Assembly (NCBI GenBank): GCA_016871315.1 | Contig: VFZE01000015.1 | Location: forward strand, 55,109 to 119,108 | Length of the DNA: 64,000 bases | DNA from: Acidimicrobiia bacterium | GTDB lineage: Bacteria > Acidobacteriota > Terriglobia > Bryobacterales > Bryobacteraceae | Direction: 5' to 3' | Shown here: positions 1-7,511 of the stretch, piece by piece | How positions within the stretch are numbered: the stretch's first letter is position 1 | Layout: each line of letters opens with the position of its first letter | Program-made: the position numbers and the translations under genes | Notes under the pieces: generated by a model | Told to the model about the DNA's origin: nothing | Databases searched by the model: none | What the model saw: the letters and a program-made list of their open reading frames with translations, nothing else

Positions 1-1201
1 TCGAGGTGACGTCCTGGCACCACTCAATCGCGGTCGTGTAGAGCCAGCCTGTCTGAGGGGAAAAGGAGGCCTGGTTCCAACTGCGCCCGCCGCCGATGGC
101 CGGGCAAAGGAACTTCGTCTGGCCCACGACCGGTTCGTTGCGACCCACCAGGCGGCCCTGCTTGTCGACGCCCGAAATCCAGTTGATGTTCTTCACGATC
201 GGGTAGCCCGAGACAAACTCGCCCGTCGCGCGGTCCACCACCCAGGTGAAACCGCCCTTGTTGATGTTGACCAGCAGCTTGCGCGGCTTGCCGTCCACCG
301 GCAGGTCGAGCAGAATATTCTCGTAGGCTGTGTCAAAATCCCAGACGTCGTGCGGGATCTGCTGGAAATGCCATTTCAGCTTGCCCGTGTCGGCATCCAG
401 CGCCACCATTGAATCGGTATAGAGGTTGTCGCCCTTGCGCGAGCGGCCATAAAAATCGGCCGCGGGATTGCCGACGCTCCAGTAGATCAGGTTCAGCTGC
501 GGATCATACGACCCGGTCATCCAGGTGGAGCCGCCGCCATATTTCCAGCTCTCCCCAGCCCAAGTCTCGTTGCCTTTTTCGCCCGGCCCGGGGATGGTCC
601 AGAAGCGCCACGCGAGACGGCCGGTGCGCGCGTCGAAGGCATGGATGTAGCCGCGGTGGGCGGAGTCGCCTCCGGTGACGCCGACGATCACCTTGTCCTT
701 CACCAGCTGCGGCGCGGCGGTGATGTTGCAGCCGCACTGATTGGCATCCTCGACGTTGACGCGCCAGACTTCGCGCCCCGTCTTTTGATCGAGCGCGACG
801 ACATGATTGTCGAGCGTGCCCATGTAAACCAAGCCATGGCCGACCACCACTCCGCGCGAATGCGGGCCGTAGAACGTGGTGAAGCCTTTCGGCAACGGGA
901 AAATGTAACGCCACAGCTGGCGGCCCGTGGCGGCGTCGAGCGCGTAGACCCAATTGTGCGCGGTGGAGACGTACATTACGCCGTTGTCGACTACCGGCGT
1001 CGATTGCAGTCCGCCTTCGGAGTCGCCCGTCTGGAAGGTCCAGATGGGGATCAGCTTCTTCGCGTTGGAAGGATTGATCTGGTTGAGCGCGCTGTAGCGC
1101 CAGGAACTGTGCTGGCCGCCGTAGTGCGGCCAGTTCTCGCGCGTGGCATGATCCTGCGCGGCCAGCGCCGCGGTCAGCAACAGCAGAATGTAGGGTCTCA
1201 T
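1..1201 (-). CDS. PQQ-dependent alcohol dehydrogenase, C-terminus beyond left edge
   Basis: A quinoprotein (methanol/ethanol-type) dehydrogenase that would oxidise an alcohol in the periplasm with PQQ. About 400 residues are present and the gene runs off the left edge. A signal peptide is visible (MRPYILLLLTAALAA, then QDHATRENW), followed by tryptophan-docking propeller repeats such as VYALDAATGRQLW and VVALDQKTGREVW. The catalytic aspartate motif reads HDVWDFD: an extra Asp two residues after the catalytic one, which in the XoxF/PedH families marks lanthanide rather than calcium binding. Where the family normally has the adjacent-cysteine disulphide before the RGV segment, this protein has FYGPHSRGV; a separate CGC lies further on. 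The ATG overlaps the stop of the upstream PfpI gene as ATGA, so the two are co-translated. The family call is secure; metal preference and substrate are inferred. Confidence 0.88.
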   Translation of the reverse strand, partial: MRPYILLLLTAALAAQDHATRENWPHYGGQHSSWRYSALNQINPSNAKKLIPIWTFQTGDSEGGLQSTPVVDNGVMYVSTAHNWVYALDAATGRQLWRYIFPLPKGFTTFYGPHSRGVVVGHGLVYMGTLDNHVVALDQKTGREVWRVNVEDANQCGCNITAAPQLVKDKVIVGVTGGDSAHRGYIHAFDARTGRLAWRFWTIPGPGEKGNETWAGESWKYGGGSTWMTGSYDPQLNLIYWSVGNPAADFYGRSRKGDNLYTDSMVALDADTGKLKWHFQQIPHDVWDFDTAYENILLDLPVDGKPRKLLVNINKGGFTWVVDRATGEFVSGYPIVKNINWISGVDKQGRLVGRNEPVVGQTKFLCPAIGGGRSWNQASFSPQTGWLYTTAIEWCQDVTS

Positions 1202-1737
1202 GCGGCTACCGGAGCACCCACCAGCACTTGAATCGTCGCCTGGCAAAAGGCCGGCAGGTCATCCGGTTTGCGCGAGGTGACCAGATTGCCATCGACAACC
1301 ACTTCAGCGTCTTCCCATTTCGCGCCGGCGTTGACCATGTCGTCCTTGATGGCGAAAAACGAAGTGGCGCGGCGGCCCTTGAGCATGCCATGCGCGGAGC
1401 AGAGCACCCATCCGGCGTGGCAGATGGCCGCCACCAGCTTGCCCTGCTTGTTCATGTCGGCGACGAACTGGTTGGCCTTGGCGTGACGGCGGATATGGTC
1501 CGGCGCGAAACCGCCGGGAATGACGACGCCGTCGAAATCGTTGGCCGAAACCTGGTCATAGGATTTGTCGCAGACGCAAGGATAGCCGAGCTTGCTCGGG
1601 TAGGTATGGCCCGCCTGCGCGCCCACGGTGACGACCTCGGCGCCGGCTTCGCGGAGCCGGTAGAGCGGGTACCAGACCTCCATCTCCTGATAGAGCTGGT
1701 CCACGAGAATGGCGATTTTCTTACCTTTCAGTTCCAT
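1198..1737 (-). CDS. DJ-1/PfpI family protein
   Basis: A 179-residue class I glutamine-amidotransferase-like protein of the DJ-1/PfpI family, whose members act as small-molecule glyoxalase/deglycase-type enzymes, stress chaperones or peptidases. The nucleophile elbow is seen as AAICHAGWVL with Cys106 followed by His107, and Glu18 in the YQEME stretch fits the conserved acidic partner. Length is normal for the family. It is the first gene of a two-gene unit with the quinoprotein dehydrogenase, so it may deal with reactive aldehydes made by that enzyme; this is inference from position only. No ribosome binding site is visible; a TACAAT hexamer ends 8 bases before the ATG. Confidence 0.85.
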   Translation of the reverse strand: MELKGKKIAILVDQLYQEMEVWYPLYRLREAGAEVVTVGAQAGHTYPSKLGYPCVCDKSYDQVSANDFDGVVIPGGFAPDHIRRHAKANQFVADMNKQGKLVAAICHAGWVLCSAHGMLKGRRATSFFAIKDDMVNAGAKWEDAEVVVDGNLVTSRKPDDLPAFCQATIQVLVGAPVAA

Positions 1738-1743
1738 AGTGAT

Positions 1744-2619
1744 TTATTGTACTTGGTGGCCGTAGCGGTTAGCGCGGGAGAGACGCTCAAAGTAGTGGTA
1801 GACGATGCGCGTCACCTCCTCCACGGGGTTGATCTGCTGGGAGCCGAGGAACGTGGAAGTGACGCTCAGCACAAAGGGCCTGCCGGGGAGCTTGATAACG
1901 CCGGTTTCGCAGCGCACGCCGGTGACGCTGCCGGTCTTCGAGGAGATCGCCACTTCGGCGGGCACGGCCTTGCGCATGCCGCCTTTCACGAGGCTCATAA
2001 TCTCGAGCATCTTGCGGCAATCGTCCGGATGCGCCGCCGTGCCGCGGTAGATCATCTCCACCATCCGGGCCATTTCGAGCGGCGTCGAGATGTTCTCTCT
2101 GTCCGCTGCGGCCGCCGCGGTGTCCATCATGATTCGTTGAAGTCGCGTGTTGGCCAGGCCGAGCCGGTTCAGAATCCGGTTGACGCGATCCATGCCGGCC
2201 ATGGCGATGCATTTGTTGGTGGCGGTGTTGTCGCTGGTTTCGATCATCGCCGTGACCAGATCCAGCACCGTCAGGGTGTGCGGCGCCTTGGCGATCAGCG
2301 CATTGAGGTGGCCGCTACCGCCGGCTACATCTTTTTCGGTGAGTGTCAGCTTGCCGGTAAAGGGGAAGCGGGCCTCCCTGGCCGATTCGAACATTGCCAT
2401 CATGATCGGAATCTTGATGGAGCTGGCCTGCGGAAAAGCCGTGCCGCCGTTGTAGGAGATGACGCGGCCGGTCTCAAGATCAATCGCCGCCACGCCCAGC
2501 ACGCCATCCAGCGCGGCGTCCGCTTTCTCGATTTGTACGAGCATCTTCTTTTCCAGCAGCAACGACGGTTCGCCTTGCGCAAAGCAGGCCAGCGCGAGAA
2601 ATCCCAGGCTCCATTTCAT
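1744..2619 (-). CDS. Class A beta-lactamase-related serine hydrolase
   Basis: A 291-residue secreted serine hydrolase of the class A beta-lactamase/penicillin-binding fold. The N-terminus MKWSLGFLALACFAQG looks like a signal peptide. The three active-site motifs are present in order: SSIK (Ser66 to Lys69), SDN (129-131) and KTG (228-230). The class A general-base motif ExxxN is not evident in the expected omega-loop region (the sequence there is ADRENISTP), so true beta-lactam hydrolysis is doubtful and a D-Ala peptidase or esterase role is possible. A TATGAT hexamer ends 9 bases before the ATG and there is no ribosome binding site. Confidence 0.85.
   Translation of the reverse strand: MKWSLGFLALACFAQGEPSLLLEKKMLVQIEKADAALDGVLGVAAIDLETGRVISYNGGTAFPQASSIKIPIMMAMFESAREARFPFTGKLTLTEKDVAGGSGHLNALIAKAPHTLTVLDLVTAMIETSDNTATNKCIAMAGMDRVNRILNRLGLANTRLQRIMMDTAAAAADRENISTPLEMARMVEMIYRGTAAHPDDCRKMLEIMSLVKGGMRKAVPAEVAISSKTGSVTGVRCETGVIKLPGRPFVLSVTSTFLGSQQINPVEEVTRIVYHYFERLSRANRYGHQVQ
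1746..1751 (-). promoter_or_regulatory. Probable -10 box for leaderless pfpI transcript
   Basis: TACAAT on the minus strand ends 8 bases before the pfpI ATG (1737). That spacing puts transcription start at or beside the start codon. No convincing -35 box is seen. Confidence 0.5.
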
Positions 2620-2628
2620 GACTACACG

Positions 2629-2634
2629 ATCATA
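2629..2634 (-). promoter_or_regulatory. Probable -10 box for leaderless serine hydrolase transcript
   Basis: TATGAT on the minus strand, 9 bases before the ATG at 2619, in a gap with no ribosome binding site. Confidence 0.45.
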
Positions 2635-2648
2635 CCCGAAGCCGGGCT

Positions 2649-2677
2649 TTGCATTATTTGAACGGGGGAGGTATATT
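2649..2677 (+). promoter_or_regulatory. Sigma-70-type promoter of the protease/MBL operon
   Basis: TTGCAT (2649-2654), a 17-base spacer, then TATATT (2672-2677). Transcription would start near 2684, giving a leader of about 88 bases before the protease ATG at 2772. This is the best consensus promoter noticed in the window. Confidence 0.6.
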
Positions 2678-2689
2678 GAGGCCAGTCAT

Positions 2690-2736
2690 TTTCCCGCTGG
2701 AGAGTGCCGGGGAATTACGCGGCATAAAGCGGGAAA
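2690..2736 (+). promoter_or_regulatory. Interrupted inverted repeat in the leader of the protease/MBL operon
   Basis: The arms TTTCCCGCT (2690-2698) and AGCGGGAAA (2728-2736) are perfect reverse complements separated by 29 bases. With one mismatch allowed the match extends by two further bases. It lies just after the predicted transcription start, so it could be a repressor operator or an mRNA stem. Confidence 0.5.
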
Positions 2737-2771
2737 TTCAATGGTGTTTCTTACAGATTCGGAGAGAATTC

Positions 2772-4799
2772 ATGCCCGCGGAAAAACTGGTTGGAAAACA
2801 GCAGCGGAAGCTGCATCCCAAGCTGCGCGTGATCGCCAACGGCAGCACGCAAGTGAACACGCTACGCAGTGAGCATTGCTCCTCTATCGCCGTCGACGAT
2901 GAGCAGACTTTGAAATCGATCGCGCCCGCCCGGGGAGCCGGGATTGCGGCCGCGGCGCTGGAAGTGGCGCCGCCGAAGATCGAGACCCAGAAGAAACTGG
3001 CAACGGGGGTGAAGGCGAACGTCTTCATCCGCACGGCGGCGGCACTGGAGAACGGAGACCGGTTCCCCGGCGAGCAAAGCCGCCGCCGGAACCTGGCTGT
3101 CGCTTCGGTGACGATGGACCAATTGAAGGAGATCACGGACAATCCCAATGTCACGCATGTGGAGCTGGGTGAGCCGCTGCGCCAGCCGGAGCCGTTAGTG
3201 ACGGCCACCGGCATCGCGGCGCCAGCGGTTTCCCTACGGAAATTCGGAGACTCAACGCGCCACAAGGACGGCGAGGGTGTGCTTGTGGGCATCATCGATG
3301 TCCAGGGATTCGACTTCTCGCATCCGGATTTTCTGAGCGCGGACAAGAAAACGACGCGCTTTGTCCGCATCTGGGACCAGGGCGGCACAACGCGCCCCGC
3401 GCCGGCGGGCGCCGCCTTCCACTTCGGCTCCGAGATCAGGCAGGAGCACATGAACGCCGCCTTGCAGGCCTCCTCGAGTCTTCCGGCGTGGGAGCTGGAG
3501 CCGCAGTCGCAGATGGATCCCGGCTCACACGGCACACACGTGGCCAGCACAGCGGCAGGGAATGCAGGCGTCTGCCGGCGCTCCCCGATCGCGGCTGTGC
3601 TGATTAGCCTGACCGAGGACGACTTCGACCGGCGCAAATCGTTCTTCGATTCCACGCGCCTGGCCTTGGCCGTGGATTACCTGGTACAACTGGCGACGGA
3701 AATGAAGCTGCGGCTGAGTGTGAACATCAGCCTCGGCACCAACGGCCATGCGCATGACGGCAGCAACGCGATCAGCCGGTGGATCGATTCGGCGCTCGCC
3801 ATTCCCGGACGAGCTGTTTGCGCAGCCGCTGGGAATGCGGGCCAGGAGAAAGGGGAGACGCCGGATGATTTCGGCTGGATCATGGGCCGCATCCACACTT
3901 CGGGCCGTGTGCCGAGCGCCGGCCTGACGCGCGATATCGAGGTAGTGGTGGTCGGCAACGGCATCATGGACATTTCGGAGAACGAACTGGAGATCTGGTA
4001 CAGCGCGCAGGACCGCTTCTCGGTATCCGTGCGGCCGCCGGGCGGCAACTTCATCGGGCCGATTCATCCGCGGGAGTTCATCGAGAACCGCGAGCTGAGC
4101 GACGGCAGCTTCCTTAGTGTCTACAACGAGCTGTATCATCCGGCCAACGGCGCCAATTACATTTCGGTGTATTTGAGTCCGCGGCTGGATCCTAGCGCCA
4201 TCGTCGGCGTTCGGGCCGGAACGTGGACGATCCGGCTGCATGGAGATGAAGTTCGCGACGGCCGCTACCACGGCTGGATCGAGCGCGACGATCCGCGCCG
4301 CCGGGGCAGAGTTGGGCCGCGCGAGGCGTGGAACTTCCCCTCCTTCTTCACGGAGGCATCGAATGTGGATGACTCCTCGGTGAGCTCGCTGGCCTGCACG
4401 CATCGCGTAATCTCGGTGGCGAATCTCGATTCGGTGAAGGAGAAGATCAACATCACCTCCAGCCAGGGACCGACCCGCGACGGGCGCACCAAGCCCGATG
4501 TCGCGGCGCCGGGGACCGATATCGTAGCCGCCAACGGCTTTGCCGGTCCCGACGATCTTTGGGTGGGCATGACCGGAACCAGCATGGCCAGCCCGCTTGT
4601 TTGCGGGGTCGTCGGCTTAATGCTGGCAGTAGAGCCGGGACTGACCGCGGCGCAGATGGAAGGAATTCTGCACCGCACGGCGATCCCGCTGCCGGGAGCC
4701 AATTTCGAGTGGCGTAATGACGCCGGTTTCGGGGTCATCAATCCTGAGGCATGTCTGGAGGAGGCGCGGCGCGCCTCGGAAAGGACGGACCGCACATGA
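2772..4799 (+). CDS. Subtilisin-like (S8) serine protease, no signal peptide
   Basis: A 675-residue S8-family protease with the full catalytic set: Asp176 (GIIDVQGFDF), His253 (GSHGTHVAS), oxyanion Asn355 (AAGNAG) and Ser604 (GTSMASP). Residues 1-140 resemble an I9-type inhibitory prodomain. About 250 residues between Asn355 and Ser604 form an insertion that ends in a beta-rich stretch (GTWTIRLHGDEVRDG) like that in clostridial Csp-type subtilases. There is no signal peptide or anchor, so it is probably cytosolic, which is unusual for this fold. I place the start at 2772, where GGAG precedes ATG at good spacing; the reading frame is open further upstream. Its stop overlaps the start of the next gene as ATGA, so the two products are made together. 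Confidence 0.9.
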   Translation: MPAEKLVGKQQRKLHPKLRVIANGSTQVNTLRSEHCSSIAVDDEQTLKSIAPARGAGIAAAALEVAPPKIETQKKLATGVKANVFIRTAAALENGDRFPGEQSRRRNLAVASVTMDQLKEITDNPNVTHVELGEPLRQPEPLVTATGIAAPAVSLRKFGDSTRHKDGEGVLVGIIDVQGFDFSHPDFLSADKKTTRFVRIWDQGGTTRPAPAGAAFHFGSEIRQEHMNAALQASSSLPAWELEPQSQMDPGSHGTHVASTAAGNAGVCRRSPIAAVLISLTEDDFDRRKSFFDSTRLALAVDYLVQLATEMKLRLSVNISLGTNGHAHDGSNAISRWIDSALAIPGRAVCAAAGNAGQEKGETPDDFGWIMGRIHTSGRVPSAGLTRDIEVVVVGNGIMDISENELEIWYSAQDRFSVSVRPPGGNFIGPIHPREFIENRELSDGSFLSVYNELYHPANGANYISVYLSPRLDPSAIVGVRAGTWTIRLHGDEVRDGRYHGWIERDDPRRRGRVGPREAWNFPSFFTEASNVDDSSVSSLACTHRVISVANLDSVKEKINITSSQGPTRDGRTKPDVAAPGTDIVAANGFAGPDDLWVGMTGTSMASPLVCGVVGLMLAVEPGLTAAQMEGILHRTAIPLPGANFEWRNDAGFGVINPEACLEEARRASERTDRT

Positions 4800-6103
4800 A
4801 ACTCAGAGTCTTTCAATCCGATAAAGGCGATTGCGTGCTGGTGGAATCTTCCACCGGCTTCCGCCTGCTGGCTGACGGCGGGATGCGCTCCTCCTATAAG
4901 GCGCATGTTGCCGAGTCGATGGGCGAGATCCGCGAGGAGAACGGCAAGCTGGATCTGGTCTGCATCTCGCACATTGATCGCGACCACATTTGGGGCATTC
5001 TCCAGATGCTGGATGACGAAGTGGCCTGGCGCGTGCACGAGTTTCAGCAGGCCAACGGCAACCCAGGCCACAAGAAACCGAAAGCGCCGCGGCCGCCGAA
5101 GATCGATAAGATCTGGCACAACGGCTTCAGCCAGATGGTGGATGACAACAAGGGGAAGCTGAAGAACATGCTGTCACAGTCGGCGGAGATACTGTCGGCC
5201 TCCGCCGCGCCGGAGATGCTGGACCTCTCCGCGCATCACGCAGAACTGGCGGCAAGCGTGGGCGATGCCGTTCAGTTGAGCCACCGCATCGGCGACCGGC
5301 AGTTGGGCATCCCGCTGAACCCGGAAGCCAACGGGAAGCTGATCATGGTGGGCAAGAAGACGCCGTTGTTGAAGTCGAAGGGGTTTCACGTGCGCGTGCT
5401 GGGCCCATTGGAAGAGGATGTCGAGAAGCTGCGCACGGAGTGGAACAAGTGGCTGGAGCGGAACGAGAACGCGCTGGAGGATATGCGCCGCCGCGCGTTT
5501 GAGGATGAACGCCAGATGGCGTCGAAGAGCGACGTCGACAGGCTGCTGTTGCCGCTGCTGGCACAGGCCGAGCAACTCGGTGACCGCAGCAAGGTGACGG
5601 CTCCGAACCTGGCGTCGATCATGCTGCTGGTGGAAGAGAACGGAGCCACCGTGCTGCTAACCGGCGACGGCCACGCCGAGGACATCCTGAAAGGCCTCGA
5701 CCATCATGGCAAACTGGACGCCAAGGGCCGCGCGCACGTGAACGTGCTGAAGGTGCAGCACCACGGTTCCGAGCACAACATCGACGCGGATTTCTGCGGG
5801 CGCGTCACCGCCGATCATTATGTGTTCTGCGGCAACGGCGCGCATGAAAATCCGGACCTGGATGTGGTGGAGACGCTTGTTGCCGCGCGTCAAGCGGAAA
5901 AAGGCAAGCGTGCCTACAAGCTGTGGTTCAATTCGAGTTCTTCGGTGACCGAAGGCGATACGAGCCATATGAGGAAACTGGAACGGCTAGTGGCCACGCT
6001 TCAGAACGCCTCCGGCGGCCGCATGCAGAGCCAGTTTTTGAAGGAGAGTTTCTTCGATTTGGATGCCGCGACCAAGCTGGCGAAGGCGGCCGGGGCGAGT
6101 TAG
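4796..6103 (+). CDS. ComEC-like metallo-beta-lactamase-fold protein
   Basis: A 435-residue cytosolic MBL-fold protein. The metal motif is SHIDRDH (His59, Asp61, Asp63, His64), the H-x-D-x-D-H form typical of the ComEC/Rec2 MBL domain, followed by LTGDG near residue 290 and QHHGSEHN near 321. A roughly 170-residue, charged, helix-rich insertion separates the first motif from the later ones. Family members cleave phosphoesters, often in nucleic acids, but the substrate here is unknown. The start at 4796 overlaps the protease stop (ATGA), so the pair is translationally coupled. The gene ends 4 bases into the convergent hemY gene. It could be an effector activated or removed by the protease, but that is inference. 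Confidence 0.85.
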   Translation: MKLRVFQSDKGDCVLVESSTGFRLLADGGMRSSYKAHVAESMGEIREENGKLDLVCISHIDRDHIWGILQMLDDEVAWRVHEFQQANGNPGHKKPKAPRPPKIDKIWHNGFSQMVDDNKGKLKNMLSQSAEILSASAAPEMLDLSAHHAELAASVGDAVQLSHRIGDRQLGIPLNPEANGKLIMVGKKTPLLKSKGFHVRVLGPLEEDVEKLRTEWNKWLERNENALEDMRRRAFEDERQMASKSDVDRLLLPLLAQAEQLGDRSKVTAPNLASIMLLVEENGATVLLTGDGHAEDILKGLDHHGKLDAKGRAHVNVLKVQHHGSEHNIDADFCGRVTADHYVFCGNGAHENPDLDVVETLVAARQAEKGKRAYKLWFNSSSSVTEGDTSHMRKLERLVATLQNASGGRMQSQFLKESFFDLDAATKLAKAAGAS

Positions 6104-7473
6104 TCGATACGGAGGGGAAGGCCGGCCGCGTTTTCGGCAGCCTCCTTGCCCATGCGAATGCAATCCGGCAAGCCGATGCCGTGGTAACCATTGCCGGCAA
6201 GGTAGAGGCCGGTTTGTGATTTGAGGCGGTGGCTGATGCTCTGCACGCGTTCAGAATGGCCGACGTGGTACTGAGCCATGGAGCGGCGCCAGCGGCTGAT
6301 GCGTACGAACACCGGCTCCACGCTCACGCCCATGATCTGCCGCAGCTCCTGGCGCACCGTCCGTACCACTGCTTCATCGGACTCTTCGAGCATGCTGCCG
6401 AGGAAACAGCGCAGCAGCGCGTGTGACTCCGGGACGCGGTGAGAGAACTTCGTGCCCACCCATGTGCAGGCCAGCATCTTTCCACGTTCTTTCTTCGGCA
6501 CCAGGAAGCCGAAGCCGTTCAACGGATGTCCGAGCATATCCTTGCGGTAGCCTAACGCGACGGTCATCGAGGAAGAGTAGCCGATGCCGCCAAGTTGCCC
6601 GCTGAGTTCCGCGTCGAGGCCGGCCGTCAGCCGGGAGGCTTCGTGCGCGGGGCAGGCCAGCACCAGTTTGCCGGTCTCCACCCATTCGCCATTCACACGA
6701 ACGCGAAGCTTCTTTTCCCCACGCTCGATCGTTTCCGCCTCGCCGCGCCGGATCTCCACTTTTCCTTCGACGGCCTTCTCCAGCGCCGCGACCAATTGAC
6801 CCAGCCCGCCTTTCATGGTGCGGAACAGCGAACCGACGCCGAGCGAGCCTGCCGTGCGGCCTCCCTCCACCAGAACGCCGCGCGTGAGGCTGCCGTGTTT
6901 TTTCTCCATCTCGGCAAAGCGCGGCAGGACGCTGGCGACACTGAGCTGTTCCGGATCGCCGCCGAAGACGCCGGCCAGCAGCGGCTCTGTGAGATAGTCG
7001 ACCACTTCCCGGCCGTAGTGGTCTTCGATGAAACTGGCGACAGAACGGTCCTTACCCGCATCGGGACCGGGCCGGCGGAACCACTCGATCCCCATGCGGA
7101 TCTTGGTGCCCCAACTGAGCAGCGGAGAAACGGCGGTGGGCCAGATCTTGGTGGGCACCATCATCATCAACCCGTCGGGTAGCGGGATAAGGCGCCCGCC
7201 CTTGAGGATGTAGGTGACGCGCTGATGATCGTTGGAGCCGATCACTTCGCTCTCCAGGCCAAGCTCCCGGATGAGATCCATCGCCCAGGGTTTGGCGGCG
7301 AGGAAACTGTCTGGGCCGCCCTCAATGACGCAGCCGTTGACGACCTCGGTTTGGATAACTCCGCCAAGGCGCGGGGCGCGTTCCAAGAGCAGGGGCCGGA
7401 CACCCAGTTTGGTGAGGTAATAGGCGGCGCTCAATCCGGAGATTCCGCCGCCCACGATGACGACTTGTGGCAA
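6100..7473 (-). CDS. hemY: Protoporphyrinogen oxidase
   Basis: A 457-residue FAD enzyme that oxidises protoporphyrinogen (or coproporphyrinogen) IX in haem synthesis. The dinucleotide-binding motif GGGISGLSAAY is at the N-terminus, followed by LERAPRLGGVIQT and EGGPDSF, all typical of HemY/HemG-type oxidases. The C-terminal FAD motif is seen as LYLAGNGYHGIGLPDCI. The start codon is TTG, with TAAAAT 6 bases upstream and no ribosome binding site. It works with hemE at 12063 and with the haem-using respiratory operon at 38468-46587. Sequence alone does not settle the protoporphyrin versus coproporphyrin route. Confidence 0.93.
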   Translation of the reverse strand: MPQVVIVGGGISGLSAAYYLTKLGVRPLLLERAPRLGGVIQTEVVNGCVIEGGPDSFLAAKPWAMDLIRELGLESEVIGSNDHQRVTYILKGGRLIPLPDGLMMMVPTKIWPTAVSPLLSWGTKIRMGIEWFRRPGPDAGKDRSVASFIEDHYGREVVDYLTEPLLAGVFGGDPEQLSVASVLPRFAEMEKKHGSLTRGVLVEGGRTAGSLGVGSLFRTMKGGLGQLVAALEKAVEGKVEIRRGEAETIERGEKKLRVRVNGEWVETGKLVLACPAHEASRLTAGLDAELSGQLGGIGYSSSMTVALGYRKDMLGHPLNGFGFLVPKKERGKMLACTWVGTKFSHRVPESHALLRCFLGSMLEESDEAVVRTVRQELRQIMGVSVEPVFVRISRWRRSMAQYHVGHSERVQSISHRLKSQTGLYLAGNGYHGIGLPDCIRMGKEAAENAAGLPLRID

Positions 7474-7479
7474 GTTCTG

Positions 7480-7505
7480 ATTTTAGCGCGGCGGTGGGAT
7501 ACAAT
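7480..7505. promoter_or_regulatory. Back-to-back leaderless -10 boxes of hemY and ytcJ
   Basis: TAAAAT on the minus strand (7480-7485) lies 6 bases before the hemY TTG. TACAAT on the plus strand (7500-7505) lies 6 bases before the amidohydrolase ATG. Only 38 bases separate the two start codons, leaving no room for two untranslated leaders. Confidence 0.5.
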
Positions 7506-7511
7506 CCTGCC

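Noticed and set aside
1228..2661. Long plus-strand open frame of 477 codons
   Set aside because: It is antisense to the pfpI and beta-lactamase-like genes, whose proteins show clear catalytic motifs; the frame is open because of high GC content.
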